DNA of 64,000 nt from Levilactobacillus namurensis (lineage in GTDB: Bacteria > Bacillota > Bacilli > Lactobacillales > Lactobacillaceae): NCBI RefSeq assembly GCF_032197885.1, contig NZ_CP134159.1:2604001-2668000 (forward strand), written 5' to 3'. A model generated the notes under the pieces. That model made no database searches, was not told where the DNA came from, and worked only from the letters and a program-made list of their open reading frames with translations. A program made the translations under genes and the position numbers. Each line of letters starts with the position of its first letter. Within the stretch, counting starts at the first letter, position 1. Shown in pieces: positions 7,834-17,297 of this stretch.

Positions 7834-9876
7834 TTATTGATTACTCGTTTTTTCAATAACATTCAAAATATCCTCCGGCGTTGAACATTGTGTTAACTGC
7901 GTATACAAGGTTTTATCTTGGAGTAATGTTAGTAATTGGCTTAACGCATGCACATGGGAATCTCTATCGATTGGTGCCAATCCTAAAATTATTTTTAAAG
8001 GACGCACTTCTGACTGTGCAATTAAATCAACCGGCTGTTTAAGCAATAACAATGACATTGATAGCGTATTAGCACCATCCTCTGGCGTAGCATGCGCTAA
8101 CATTACGCCATCCTTAACAACCATATACGGTCCTTTATCATCTGTAATATCAATAATACTTTTTACATATCCTGGTTCAATTGACCCATCTTCTGACAGG
8201 GGGGCCAACGCTGCGGTAACTGCTCGTTGCCAATTATCAAAACGATTGACAACCTGAATATGATTTAAGGGTAATAATTCCATTAATGATGGGCGCACCG
8301 TTTCAACTGTTTCTGGCTTTTTTTCAAAATAATCAGCTAGGCTATTCGATAGCCCACTAAAATCGTCAACTCGAGCATAATCTGTAATTATATCCAAAAC
8401 TGCATGCACTGTCCTGGTTTCTTTAGATAAGCCAACGAGGCCTAAACTTTGTAAAGTATGATCAAGTCGTTGAAAATCTGTCTGACTCGGTATGGCCCGA
8501 ACCGCCAACATTGGAACACTTAAATGTTCTTGAATCTTAGTAGTTGTTAATACTAGTTTGGGCCGATTACGTGATAAATTATATTCACGAAACTCGTACA
8601 AACTAATTGGCTGAGAGAAACGTACTCCGGGGTAACGGGAGACTAGTTGCTGAAACAAAAGCAAACTAGTCCCTATCCCACTGGTACAAACTAAGACTAC
8701 ATCTGGCTGTTGCTTAGAAGACATCCACTCCGGAGAGATTCGTTTTACTTCCCCGCCAAAATAAACCACAATCAATGCCAATTCATCACTAGATACGGGT
8801 ACCCCCATAAACTTTTCAAATGGTTTTAAAGCATATTTAGTGAGATTCATAAGATAACTGTATTCTACTCTCACGCTATCCAAGGTATTATTATGATACT
8901 GAATATTGTATTTAATACGGTAATATGTTGAATATAAATGCGTGGTTAACGCTTCTAGAAACGGCTTCGTCACAATATCAACACCAGAAACGGAACTAAA
9001 CCTTCGAGCAATTTTTTTAGTGATTTCTAACAATTGCTTAGCAATAGTCCCTCCTGGATTGACGTGTTGAAGCTGTCCTGCTAATAAGAGTTTTCGTAAG
9101 CTACCAATTTCTGAGGAATTAACAGTAACGTACGTAGTTAACAATTTTTGGGTCCCTACTGCCACATCATCCATTGGAAATTCATTTTCTTGATGAAGAT
9201 ATTTTTTATGATGCTTTAAACGGTCAATTAACCAGGAAATATAGAGAATAAGGGTCTGTGCAGCATCTCCACTATAATAATTTCCAATCGACACTTGAAA
9301 ATCAATAATCCGTTGTTTAATACTTTTAACTAGAGGGAGCTTACCGGTTTCCTCAAGGATAATAGGATCTCTCTGTTCTAAATATTGATAAACCCACCTT
9401 CTCTGAGATAATTCACTCCCTACGAGCTCTTTGCCGTGACTCGTATTAACAATTTCAGTATCTAATGGCAGATTCTCGCCCAGCTCTTTAAAATCTTTGA
9501 TAATTGTTTTCTTTGAAACATGTAGTTTGTTGGCTAATTTATTCAGAGATAAATGGTCTTCACGCTGTATCAACAGCCAAACCAAAACGTGCCGCCGATC
9601 ACCAACGCTCAGTTCGGGATACGCATCTTTCTGTATGTACTTTTGTAATTCATCAATAGTCGGTTGCGTTAAGAAATAACCTCCCCGTGGTAAATGCTGA
9701 GTACTATCTAATCCCATCTCTTGCAGCGTCACATTTAATTGCTTAAGCCAGTAAAAAACGCTTCGCCGAGAAATGCCCAATGTTGCTTGTAGATCAGACA
9801 CTGTTTTATACTTTTTTCCGTCCAACAACGTAGTGGCTATTAAATTAACTTTCCCCTTTTCGCTAATATTCAACAC
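7834..9876 (-). CDS. PRD-domain transcriptional regulator with fused EIIB and EIIA (BglG/MtlR type)
   Basis: About 680 residues in the order HTH (LGISRRSVFYWLKQL), second HTH (LSLNKLANKLHVSKKTIIKDF), PRD1, PRD2, EIIB-like domain (VVLVCTSGIGTSLLL) and an ascorbate-type EIIA with DGVMLAHATPEDGA carrying the phospho-His. I chose the GTG at 9876 because GAGG lies eight bases before it; an upstream in-frame TTG at 9918 would add 14 residues without a good site. The EIIA type matches the PTS encoded by the operon to its right, so it most likely activates that operon. It is leftward and separated from ptsI by about 165 bases. Confidence 0.85.
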   Translation of the reverse strand: MLNISEKGKVNLIATTLLDGKKYKTVSDLQATLGISRRSVFYWLKQLNVTLQEMGLDSTQHLPRGGYFLTQPTIDELQKYIQKDAYPELSVGDRRHVLVWLLIQREDHLSLNKLANKLHVSKKTIIKDFKELGENLPLDTEIVNTSHGKELVGSELSQRRWVYQYLEQRDPIILEETGKLPLVKSIKQRIIDFQVSIGNYYSGDAAQTLILYISWLIDRLKHHKKYLHQENEFPMDDVAVGTQKLLTTYVTVNSSEIGSLRKLLLAGQLQHVNPGGTIAKQLLEITKKIARRFSSVSGVDIVTKPFLEALTTHLYSTYYRIKYNIQYHNNTLDSVRVEYSYLMNLTKYALKPFEKFMGVPVSSDELALIVVYFGGEVKRISPEWMSSKQQPDVVLVCTSGIGTSLLLFQQLVSRYPGVRFSQPISLYEFREYNLSRNRPKLVLTTTKIQEHLSVPMLAVRAIPSQTDFQRLDHTLQSLGLVGLSKETRTVHAVLDIITDYARVDDFSGLSNSLADYFEKKPETVETVRPSLMELLPLNHIQVVNRFDNWQRAVTAALAPLSEDGSIEPGYVKSIIDITDDKGPYMVVKDGVMLAHATPEDGANTLSMSLLLLKQPVDLIAQSEVRPLKIILGLAPIDRDSHVHALSQLLTLLQDKTLYTQLTQCSTPEDILNVIEKTSNQ

Positions 9877-10041
9877 TCTAATTACCTCACCAACTATAGT
9901 AGTATCATTACCCACCAAGTTTTTAATACTAAGAATTTATCTAAGAAACGACCAAACGCATGATTAACCATCCAGATGGCAATCATGCGATTTAATCGTT
10001 CTTTGTTACTTCTAGTGGAAAATTTCTCTAAATCCAGAAAA

Positions 10042-11766
10042 CTAAATGTTTACTTTTTGCTCAACTAATTGTTTTACTTCAGCATTCGTCTTGCAATTTT
10101 CCAAGATTTCAGGCAAAAGTTTCTTCAAGTCAGCCACATTCAAGTGCTTCATTTGACTACGAACTCGTAAAATTGAAGTAGCACTCATCGAATACTCATC
10201 CAATCCCATAGCCATTAATAACGGAACAGCAACTTTATCACCTGCCATTTCACCACACATTGCAGCAGTTTTTCCTTCTTTGTGTGCGGCAGAAATAACG
10301 CGATTTATCATCCGCAATAATGCTGGGTTGTACGGTTGATATAAGTATGAAACTCGATCGTTTCCACGATCAGCAGCAAAGGTATATTGAATCAGGTCAT
10401 TGGTCCCAATGCTAAAGAAATCGACTTCCTTAGCAAATTGGTCGGCAAAAGCTGCGGTTGCTGGAATTTCAACCATAATACCTAATTTAATATCATCTGC
10501 TACTGCAGTACCCTGATCAATCAATTTTTGCTTTTCTTCGGTAAAAATTTGCTTAGCCGATTGAAATTCATCAAGGGTTGCAATCATTGGAAACATAATT
10601 CGCAATTGCCCATAGTGTGATGCTCGAAGTAGAGCCCGCAACTGTGTTCTGAAGATCTCTTGGCGATCCAAGGAGATTCGAATAGCCCGATACCCTAAGA
10701 AGGGATTCATTTCTTCCGGTAGTGGTAAGTAAGGCAAATGTTTGTCTCCACCGATATCCATCGTTCGAATAACCACCGGCTTCCCCTTCATGGCCTCTAG
10801 AACCCGCTTGTAGGCTTCAAACTGAGCGTCCTCCGTAGGCAATTCATCACTATTCATGTACAAGAATTCCGTCCGGAACAGTCCAACGGCTTCAGCACCA
10901 GCTGACGTTGCCGCTGTCACATCATTCGGCGTTCCAATGTTGGCAGCTACTTCAAAGTGCTGACCATCCGCCGAAACGCTCGGTTGATTCCTAAGCTTTC
11001 GCCACTCAGCACGTTCTTGCTCAAAATGCTGTGCTTCAGCGGCATACTGTTGCTGCTCTTGGTCATCAGGGGCAACAACCGCAAAACCGTCTAATCCATT
11101 AAGAATAACTTCATCATCATTTTTCACAACTTGAGTTGCCTTCTCAGAACCTACAACCGCTGGGATTTCCAATGTCCGGGACATAATCGCTGAATGGCTC
11201 GTTCGACCACCCAAATCTACTAAAAAGCCCTTAACGTATTTTCGATTCATTTGCGCTGTATCAGAAGGGGTCAAATCATGTGCAACTACAATGACCGGCT
11301 CATGAATTAAAGCAGGGTTAGGTAACGGTTTGTTTAACAAATGACTAAGTACTCGCTTAGAAACATCTTTAACGTCCGTCGCCCGTTCTTGCATGTAAGG
11401 ATTATCTTCCATTGCTTGCAATGTCTTCGCAAAATTATCCGTGACTTCAAACAAGGCTTCTTCTGCATTAATCTTTTTCTGCTTAATGGTATCAGTAATT
11501 TGTGAAACCATCTCCGGATCAGCCAGAATTGCCAGATGAGCATCAAAGATTTCAGCTTCCTTTTTGCCTAAACTCTTTTCTGCACTGTCTCGAATGGCCT
11601 GTACATCATTCGAGGATGCCTGTAATGCCCGCTTAACTCGGGTAATTTCATGCTCAGTATCATCAACTGTCTTCTTTTCAAAAGTTAAATCCGGTTGCAC
11701 TAAACGATAAGCCTTAGCAATGCCAATGCCATCGCTAGCCGCAATTCCCGTAATTCTCTCTGACAT
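10042..11766 (-). CDS. ptsI: PTS Enzyme I (phosphoenolpyruvate-protein phosphotransferase), operon-linked copy
   Basis: Full-length 574-residue Enzyme I. It takes phosphate from PEP and gives it to HPr. The phospho-His is H191 in [12 protein letters not shown], the PEP-binding barrel has [10 protein letters not shown] and [10 protein letters not shown], and the catalytic Cys is C504 in MCGEMAGD. All key residues are present. Unusually it is not with ptsH; it is the last gene of an operon of ascorbate-type EIIA, EIIB, EIIC and transketolase. It may be a second, dedicated Enzyme I that depends on the HPr encoded elsewhere. Whether it is the only copy in the genome cannot be seen here. Confidence 0.93.
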   Translation of the reverse strand: MSERITGIAASDGIGIAKAYRLVQPDLTFEKKTVDDTEHEITRVKRALQASSNDVQAIRDSAEKSLGKKEAEIFDAHLAILADPEMVSQITDTIKQKKINAEEALFEVTDNFAKTLQAMEDNPYMQERATDVKDVSKRVLSHLLNKPLPNPALIHEPVIVVAHDLTPSDTAQMNRKYVKGFLVDLGGRTSHSAIMSRTLEIPAVVGSEKATQVVKNDDEVILNGLDGFAVVAPDDQEQQQYAAEAQHFEQERAEWRKLRNQPSVSADGQHFEVAANIGTPNDVTAATSAGAEAVGLFRTEFLYMNSDELPTEDAQFEAYKRVLEAMKGKPVVIRTMDIGGDKHLPYLPLPEEMNPFLGYRAIRISLDRQEIFRTQLRALLRASHYGQLRIMFPMIATLDEFQSAKQIFTEEKQKLIDQGTAVADDIKLGIMVEIPATAAFADQFAKEVDFFSIGTNDLIQYTFAADRGNDRVSYLYQPYNPALLRMINRVISAAHKEGKTAAMCGEMAGDKVAVPLLMAMGLDEYSMSATSILRVRSQMKHLNVADLKKLLPEILENCKTNAEVKQLVEQKVNI

Positions 11767-11790
11767 ACTATTTACTCACCTCAAACCGAC

Positions 11791-13815
11791 TTATTCATTT
11801 CTCTTCCAGAGTTCCTCATACTTAGCAACCACATTATCTACAGTGAAGCCAAAGTGTTTGATGACTTCTGGACCTTTACCACTTGCTCCAAACGTATCAA
11901 TTCCCATATTTACGCCATTAAGGCCGGTATATTTTGCCCAACCAAATGTGCTGTCCATTTCCAAAGAGATACGCTTATCCACTTGTGGTGGTAAAACAGA
12001 ATCTTTGTATTCTTGACTTTGGGCATCAAATAACTCGAAGCTAGGCATCGACACAACCGATAAATCATATTGTTTTTCACGTAAAGCCTTTTGCGCATCA
12101 ATAGCCAATTGGACCTCAGATCCGCTAGCAATCAAGATACCATCTGGTGCTTGACTCTTAGCCGGCGAAACAACATAACCACCACGCAAAACATTTTCCG
12201 GCTTCGTCTGATCAAGAAGTGGTAACCCTTGACGGGATAAAACAAGGACCGTTGGCTTGTCAGTCGTCTCGGCAATCGTTTGCCATGCTCCCAACGTTTC
12301 GTGAGCATCCGCCGGCCGAATAACATTCAAATTTGGAATTGACCGCACCCCTGCTAACTGCTCAATCGGCTCATGGGTTGGCCCATCCTCACCTACAGCA
12401 ACAGTGTCATGGGTGAAGATATAAGTAACTGGGAGCTTTTGCAATGCAGATAACCGAATAGCTCCCTTCATGTAGTCGGAAAACGTGAAGAATGTACTTC
12501 CAAATACACGAGAACCACCATGTAACGTAATCCCATTTAATGCGGCAGCTTCACCAAATTCACGAACACCGAACCATAAATTATCGTTTTCAGGTGTCTC
12601 CGGAGAGAAACGACCTGCGCCTTTTAATTGGGTCTTATTACTGGATGATAAATCAGCTGCACCGCCCCAGAAATTAGGGTTGTACTTAGAAATTTCTTGT
12701 AACAGTGCCGAACTCGTTACCCGCGTTGCAACAGCTTCACCAATCTTCTGATCAGGTAACTTAACCTGACTCATATCCAGCTTAGGACCAATTTCTTGCG
12801 TAAAGTGTTCAGCCAGTTCAGGTTCATGACGCTGATACTCGTTATACATTTCCTGCCAAGCGTGTTGAGCATCTTCACCACGTCTCTCAATTCCTTGCTT
12901 AAATTGTGCATAGGCATCTTGTTGAACTGCAAACGGTGTTTGCGTCCAATTAAAGAATTCCTTAGTCTTCTTTAAATTATCTGCCCCCAACGCTGCTCCA
13001 TGAACAGCATTAGTCCCGGCTTGTGGTGACCCATACCCAATTTGGGTTTTAATTTCAATAATCGTAGGTTGACTGGAATGTTTTGCCCGATTAATAGCCG
13101 CATTAATATCGTCCAAATCTTCACCATCTTCAACCCGAAGATAATTCCAACCAGCACCTTGAAAGCGTAATTTTTCGCTCTCGATTGAACCATTGCTCAA
13201 CGGGCCATCCAACGTTATGTCATTGGAATCGTACAAAACAATGAGCTTGTTTAGCTTTTCCTTAGCAGCAATGTTAATGGCTTCTTGACTGATACCTTCC
13301 ATCAAGTCACCATCACCAACAAGAGAGTAAGTCCAGTGATCAATTAATGAATACTTAGAAGTATTGTACTTTGCAGCTAAATGCTTTTCCGCTAAAGCCA
13401 TTCCTACGGCCATTCCAATCCCTTGGCCTAGGGGGCCCGTTGTCGCATCAACACCCGGAGTATGCCCAAATTCAGGATGCCCTGGCGTCAACGATCCTAA
13501 CTGACGGAACTGTTTCAAATCGTCCAAGCTTACAGCATAGCCACTCATGTGCAGTAAGCTATACAATAATGCTGACCCATGTCCAGCAGACAAGACAAAG
13601 CGATCACGGTTAATCCAGTTGGGACGACTTGGGTTCGTGTTCATATGGTAGTTCCACAGAACATAGGCCATTGGCGCTGCATCGAGACACAATCCCGGAT
13701 GGCCAGACTTAGCTTTTTCAATTGCATCAATGCTCAACATACGCAACGTATTTACTGCTAATTCATCTTTATCATCAAAGGTAACTTGTCCATCAGTTGT
13801 TTCATAATTGATCAT
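11791..13815 (-). CDS. tkt: Transketolase
   Basis: The 674-residue thiamine-diphosphate enzyme has the usual three parts. The N-terminal part has GHGSALLYSLLH and the TPP/metal motif GDGDLMEGISQEAINIA ending in the DSNDITLDG region; the middle part has THDTVAVGEDGPTHEPIEQL; the C-terminal domain has ILIASGSEVQLAIDAQ. It moves two-carbon units between pentose and hexose phosphates. It sits inside a PTS operon, between EIIC and ptsI, with short gaps. This suggests that the imported sugar phosphate enters the pentose phosphate pathway. Heterofermenters rely mainly on phosphoketolase, so an inducible transketolase would be a separate route. Confidence 0.95.
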   Translation of the reverse strand: MINYETTDGQVTFDDKDELAVNTLRMLSIDAIEKAKSGHPGLCLDAAPMAYVLWNYHMNTNPSRPNWINRDRFVLSAGHGSALLYSLLHMSGYAVSLDDLKQFRQLGSLTPGHPEFGHTPGVDATTGPLGQGIGMAVGMALAEKHLAAKYNTSKYSLIDHWTYSLVGDGDLMEGISQEAINIAAKEKLNKLIVLYDSNDITLDGPLSNGSIESEKLRFQGAGWNYLRVEDGEDLDDINAAINRAKHSSQPTIIEIKTQIGYGSPQAGTNAVHGAALGADNLKKTKEFFNWTQTPFAVQQDAYAQFKQGIERRGEDAQHAWQEMYNEYQRHEPELAEHFTQEIGPKLDMSQVKLPDQKIGEAVATRVTSSALLQEISKYNPNFWGGAADLSSSNKTQLKGAGRFSPETPENDNLWFGVREFGEAAALNGITLHGGSRVFGSTFFTFSDYMKGAIRLSALQKLPVTYIFTHDTVAVGEDGPTHEPIEQLAGVRSIPNLNVIRPADAHETLGAWQTIAETTDKPTVLVLSRQGLPLLDQTKPENVLRGGYVVSPAKSQAPDGILIASGSEVQLAIDAQKALREKQYDLSVVSMPSFELFDAQSQEYKDSVLPPQVDKRISLEMDSTFGWAKYTGLNGVNMGIDTFGASGKGPEVIKHFGFTVDNVVAKYEELWKRNE

Positions 13816-13854
13816 TAATAATTCCTCCTGATGTAAATTTAACTATATCTAAAC

Positions 13855-15222
13855 TTAGTCCTTCGTAGCTTCAACCTCATGATTCTTCTTTAAGAAGAAT
13901 GACCAAATGATAACGATAACAACAAAGGCAATAATTCCGCTAATTACAGCAACCTGTCCAAATGAACCTAACTTACCAAGTAAGATACCAGGTACCAGGT
14001 AGTCGGTATCGGCAAACGTTGAAGCAGCGAGCTTCAAGTTCCCCAAGACTGGCAGAATAAAGAGTGGTAACCAGCTAATCAGCAAACTGTTGACTGCTGA
14101 TCCAATCACAGCACCCCGACGACCACCAGTAGCGTTCCCATAGATTCCGGCGGCACCACCACAGAAGAAGTGACCTACAACCCCTGGAATAATAACGGTC
14201 GTCTTCAAACCAATCATAACGAACATGCTTAAAGTCCCGACGATGAAACTAACGAAGAAACCAATCAACAGAGCATTCTTGCCATAAGGGAAAATGATTG
14301 GAACATCCAACGCTGGTTTAGCATTTGGAACCAGTTTCGTAGCGATTCCTTGAAAGGCTGGCACAATTTCACCTAAGATCATTCGAACACCTGCCAAGAC
14401 AACATAGAAGCCGGCAGCAATGGTCCCAGCCTGAGTAATCGCGTAAACTAAGAAGTTAGTTCCATCACTCAATTTTGTTTCAATAAAATGTGGCCCCGTA
14501 ATAATCGCTAATGCTAAGTAAACAATGGACATAACTAACGTGATGGAAACCGTTGAATCTCGTAGAAAACTCAAGCCCTTAGGGAACTTAACATCTTCAG
14601 TAGAATGCTTAACATTCCCAAACCACTTGCCCATCAAACCAGCCGTGGCGTAGCCAATGTTACCGGTATGCCCCATGGCAACGGCATCGCCACCCGTAAT
14701 CTTACGCATGAATGGCTGGCAAAGGGCTGGTGTAATCGTTAACAAAGTTCCTTCAAACAAACCGCCCAATAAGATAGTCATGAAGTTAGCCTTCATACCA
14801 GTGGAAATTAAAATGACGGCAGTTAAGCAAGAAACGTACAACATCGCTTGACCCGTTAAGAAAATGTACTTAAAGTTCGTAAAGCGGGCTAATAAGACGT
14901 TAACAATCATCCCTACGAACATGATTAAAGCAGTCGTGGTCCCATATTGCTGCAAAGCAATCGCCACAACGGCTTCGTTGGAGGGAACAACCCCTTGAAC
15001 GTGCAAAGCAAACTTGAACATTGAAGCAAATGGCGCCAAGGCGCCCTGTAAAATTCCAGAACCACCAATTAAAACTAAGAATCCAACAAAGGTTTTAACC
15101 GTACCTTCCAGCGTCTTAGTACCTGGCTTCTTTTGTAATGCCAGGCCTAGACAAGCAATTAACCCAACTAGTAGCGCTGGTGTACTAACAACTGATACGA
15201 TAAAATTAATAACAGCTTGCAT
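13855..15222 (-). CDS. PTS ascorbate-type EIIC (UlaA/SgaT family)
   Basis: The 455-residue membrane permease is of the UlaA family, distinct from fructose-type EIICs, with about ten or more hydrophobic segments and the family-typical stretch GHTGNIGYATAGLMGKWFG. It transports with the EIIB and EIIA encoded just upstream. Ascorbate catabolic genes (ulaD, ulaE, ulaF, ulaG) are absent and a transketolase follows, so the substrate is probably not ascorbate but a pentose, pentulose or polyol. That is inference from the neighbourhood. Confidence 0.9.
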   Translation of the reverse strand: MQAVINFIVSVVSTPALLVGLIACLGLALQKKPGTKTLEGTVKTFVGFLVLIGGSGILQGALAPFASMFKFALHVQGVVPSNEAVVAIALQQYGTTTALIMFVGMIVNVLLARFTNFKYIFLTGQAMLYVSCLTAVILISTGMKANFMTILLGGLFEGTLLTITPALCQPFMRKITGGDAVAMGHTGNIGYATAGLMGKWFGNVKHSTEDVKFPKGLSFLRDSTVSITLVMSIVYLALAIITGPHFIETKLSDGTNFLVYAITQAGTIAAGFYVVLAGVRMILGEIVPAFQGIATKLVPNAKPALDVPIIFPYGKNALLIGFFVSFIVGTLSMFVMIGLKTTVIIPGVVGHFFCGGAAGIYGNATGGRRGAVIGSAVNSLLISWLPLFILPVLGNLKLAASTFADTDYLVPGILLGKLGSFGQVAVISGIIAFVVIVIIWSFFLKKNHEVEATKD

Positions 15223-15252
15223 GATTTTTCCTCCACAATTTATAAGTACTAA

Positions 15253-15552
15253 CTAATCGTGCTTGATACTTTCTTTATCAAGTAAGGCGTTAAGCTTTTC
15301 CCGGAGTTCTTTTTTGTCAATAATGCTATCTAAAACATAAACTCGTTCTTGCGGTAAATCCGAAGCCTGATCAGCCAAATCACTGCCTAAGAAGAAGTAG
15401 TCCGCTGCACTAGAGTTCAAACCACCCGTATCAAAGTGGGTAACTTCGATATCATCAGTGTTAACGTTTTCATCTTTGAGAACAGCGTCAATATTCATTT
15501 GAATCATAAATGATGAACCTAAACCAGATTGACAAACCGCTGCAATTTTCAT
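15253..15552 (-). CDS. PTS ascorbate-type EIIB
   Basis: The 99-residue EIIB has the phospho-cysteine at C7 in AAVCQSGLGSSFMIQMN, the motif of UlaB/SgaB proteins. It overlaps the EIIA gene by one base (stop/start junction at 15552), a sign of coupled translation. It passes phosphate from that EIIA to the sugar in the EIIC channel. Confidence 0.9.
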   Translation of the reverse strand: MKIAAVCQSGLGSSFMIQMNIDAVLKDENVNTDDIEVTHFDTGGLNSSAADYFFLGSDLADQASDLPQERVYVLDSIIDKKELREKLNALLDKESIKHD

Positions 15553-16001
15553 TATTCTTGCACTCCTTTAAATTCATTGACTAAATCATCAACAGATTCT
15601 GCATTTTCCAACCGCTTCAAGCGCTGATCATCTTGTAAGATGGTTGCCAATTCCTGAAGTGCTTTTAAATGCTTCGTATTGTCACTTGCGGCTAAAACAA
15701 AAAACAATGTAATTGGATGATCATCACTTACTAAATTAATAGCGGGTGTAACCTTCATAAGCGCCATTCCCATTTCATTTACACCCTTTTCAGGACGTGA
15801 ATGAGCTAATGCAATATGGGGGCCAATATTAATAAAGGGACCATTTTTCTCAACAACATCAATCATTGAATCAACATAGGACTCTTCAACCTTACCAGCC
15901 TCCAACAATGGGGATGCAGCTTGTCGAATCGCTTCCTTCCAATTAAAATTTGTATTATTCTGAATCTGAATTGTATCTTTTGTTAATAGGCTTGCTAACA
16001 T
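15552..16001 (-). CDS. PTS ascorbate-type EIIA
   Basis: A 149-residue EIIA of the UlaC/mannitol-related class, with active His in NIGPHIALAHSRPEKGVNEMG. First gene of the leftward operon EIIA-EIIB-EIIC-tkt-ptsI. The EIIA domain fused to the regulator at 7834-9876 is of the same class, linking regulator and transporter. Confidence 0.9.
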   Translation of the reverse strand: MLASLLTKDTIQIQNNTNFNWKEAIRQAASPLLEAGKVEESYVDSMIDVVEKNGPFINIGPHIALAHSRPEKGVNEMGMALMKVTPAINLVSDDHPITLFFVLAASDNTKHLKALQELATILQDDQRLKRLENAESVDDLVNEFKGVQE

Positions 16002-16029
16002 AACTACGACCTCCCAATCGACAGTTATT

Positions 16030-16058
16030 ATTCTAGAGGCACCAGAAAACGGTTACAA
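16030..16058 (-). promoter_or_regulatory. Promoter with overlapping cre for the EIIA-tkt-ptsI operon
   Basis: Read leftward, TTGTAA (16058-16053) and TAGAAT (16035-16030) stand 17 bases apart. The -35 box overlaps TGTAACCGTTTTCT (16044-16057), a good cre match. Catabolite repression is therefore expected. Confidence 0.6.
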
Positions 16059-16200
16059 GACGACCTAGTGCACCCTTGTCACGTGCAAAAACTTCACTAG
16101 CTCATTAATTCACTAAGCATCCCGCTATTCCTCCAAAAAAACGCTTAAATTAAAATATAAAAGGCACCCTCAATAATCTGAAGATACCCATTTCTAAATT

Positions 16201-16665
16201 TTATTTGTAAGGGTAATTTCTAACCTTAGACGTCTTACCGCTAAACTTATAATAGGTGGCATGCCCAGTTACCTTAGACCCGGACTCATCAAAGTAATCA
16301 ACTTTTAACGTTTTTTTGGTCTTGTGCATGTATGCTAAATAAGCTGGGGATTCACCGCCCATCGGCACGTAACGCCCCGCCAGGACAAAATCATGCTTAC
16401 TAAGATTGCTGTGCGCTAGCCGGTACACCAACGCATGATCCGTTTGGGCATCATAATCTTCACTGATTTGACTTCCCGTGATATGTAAGGTTCGAAAATT
16501 CCAATAATATTTGTGGTGCCCAAAATACGTTTTGTGCATCTTGGTGCGGTAGTAGCCGCGAATGGCTCTGGGCGTTCCGTCGTAAACTTTAGCCGCGTTC
16601 GCTGATACGGAGGAAACACTCACGACAGCTACCGGGATCAACAGTCCTAAAAGAAACTTCTTCAT
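16201..16665 (-). CDS. Secreted small protein of unknown function
   Basis: The 154-residue protein has a clear signal peptide (MKKFLLGLLIPVAVVSVSSVSANAA, with likely cleavage after ANA-A). The mature part is basic and rich in Tyr, His and Lys. No enzymatic motif is recognised. Such short secreted proteins are common in lactobacilli. A good AGGAGCT site precedes the start. It stands alone between the PTS operon and the T-box-oppA units. Confidence 0.75.
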   Translation of the reverse strand: MKKFLLGLLIPVAVVSVSSVSANAAKVYDGTPRAIRGYYRTKMHKTYFGHHKYYWNFRTLHITGSQISEDYDAQTDHALVYRLAHSNLSKHDFVLAGRYVPMGGESPAYLAYMHKTKKTLKVDYFDESGSKVTGHATYYKFSGKTSKVRNYPYK

Positions 16666-16952
16666 GGTCTAAACAGCTCCTGTCTTTAATAATTCGCTAG
16701 TTTTAGCTACACCTATTTTACGTCCAGACTAATGGCAGTTGCGACGGGCATCTTCAGGTGTTAATGACCGCTTTTATTATTAATAACAAATTTAATTATT
16801 GATTATTCGGTATCACCTCCTAATTTTTCCTCCCCTTTCCCGCTGTTTCCACGTTCCACCAAAATTTTATATAAATATTTTTATATAAAGTCCTACCATA
16901 TAGCCACCCCAAATCTCGTCCAGTCCATCACCCCCCAACCTAATTTCCCCTG

Positions 16953-17277
16953 TTGACAGCCCGTCGGTTCCGCACTAAAGTAAGGCCATATTCAACAACC
17001 GATTAACGCAACGCAATATCAGGAAGAGTAATCGCTCCCGCTAACCACTAGAGACCACCGGTAGCTGAAAAGGTGGGTTACAACCCTGCGACGAAGATGA
17101 GCCTGATTGCTGGCCCGCAGTGCAAGCTGTTGGCTCGATTCGTGACCCGTTACCGTCACCGACTTTTCCGACGTACGCGGAGAAGTTGCGGAGCTGGTGG
17201 GTGTGAACCCATCACAAAACGAGGTGGCACCACGGGAGATCGTCCTCATGCAAATTGCATGAGGACGATTTTTTTAT
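16953..17277 (+). promoter_or_regulatory. T-box riboswitch (probably tRNA-Asp) upstream of oppA-1
   Basis: A promoter TTGACA (16953-16958) and TAAAGT (16976-16981), 17 bases apart, precedes a T-box leader. Seen are the Stem I pairing ATCAGG/CCTGAT, the AGAGTAA loop, the GGTAGCTG segment, the T-box sequence GAGGTGGCACCACGG (17221-17235) and a terminator hairpin with T-run (17238-17275). The Stem I loop before GAAGATGAG offers GAC as specifier codon, an Asp codon. The codon call is inference; the T-box itself is clear. Uncharged tRNA would allow read-through into oppA. Confidence 0.9.
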
Positions 17278-17297
17278 ACCAAATGGGAGATGGGTCT

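Noticed and set aside
13855..16001. Ascorbate utilisation operon
   Set aside because: The EII proteins are of the Ula class, but none of the ascorbate breakdown genes is present and tkt and ptsI take their place.
17073..17297. Upstream extension of oppA-1 with an in-frame start
   Set aside because: This stretch is the T-box leader with its terminator. The ribosome binding site and lipoprotein signal fix the start at 17298.
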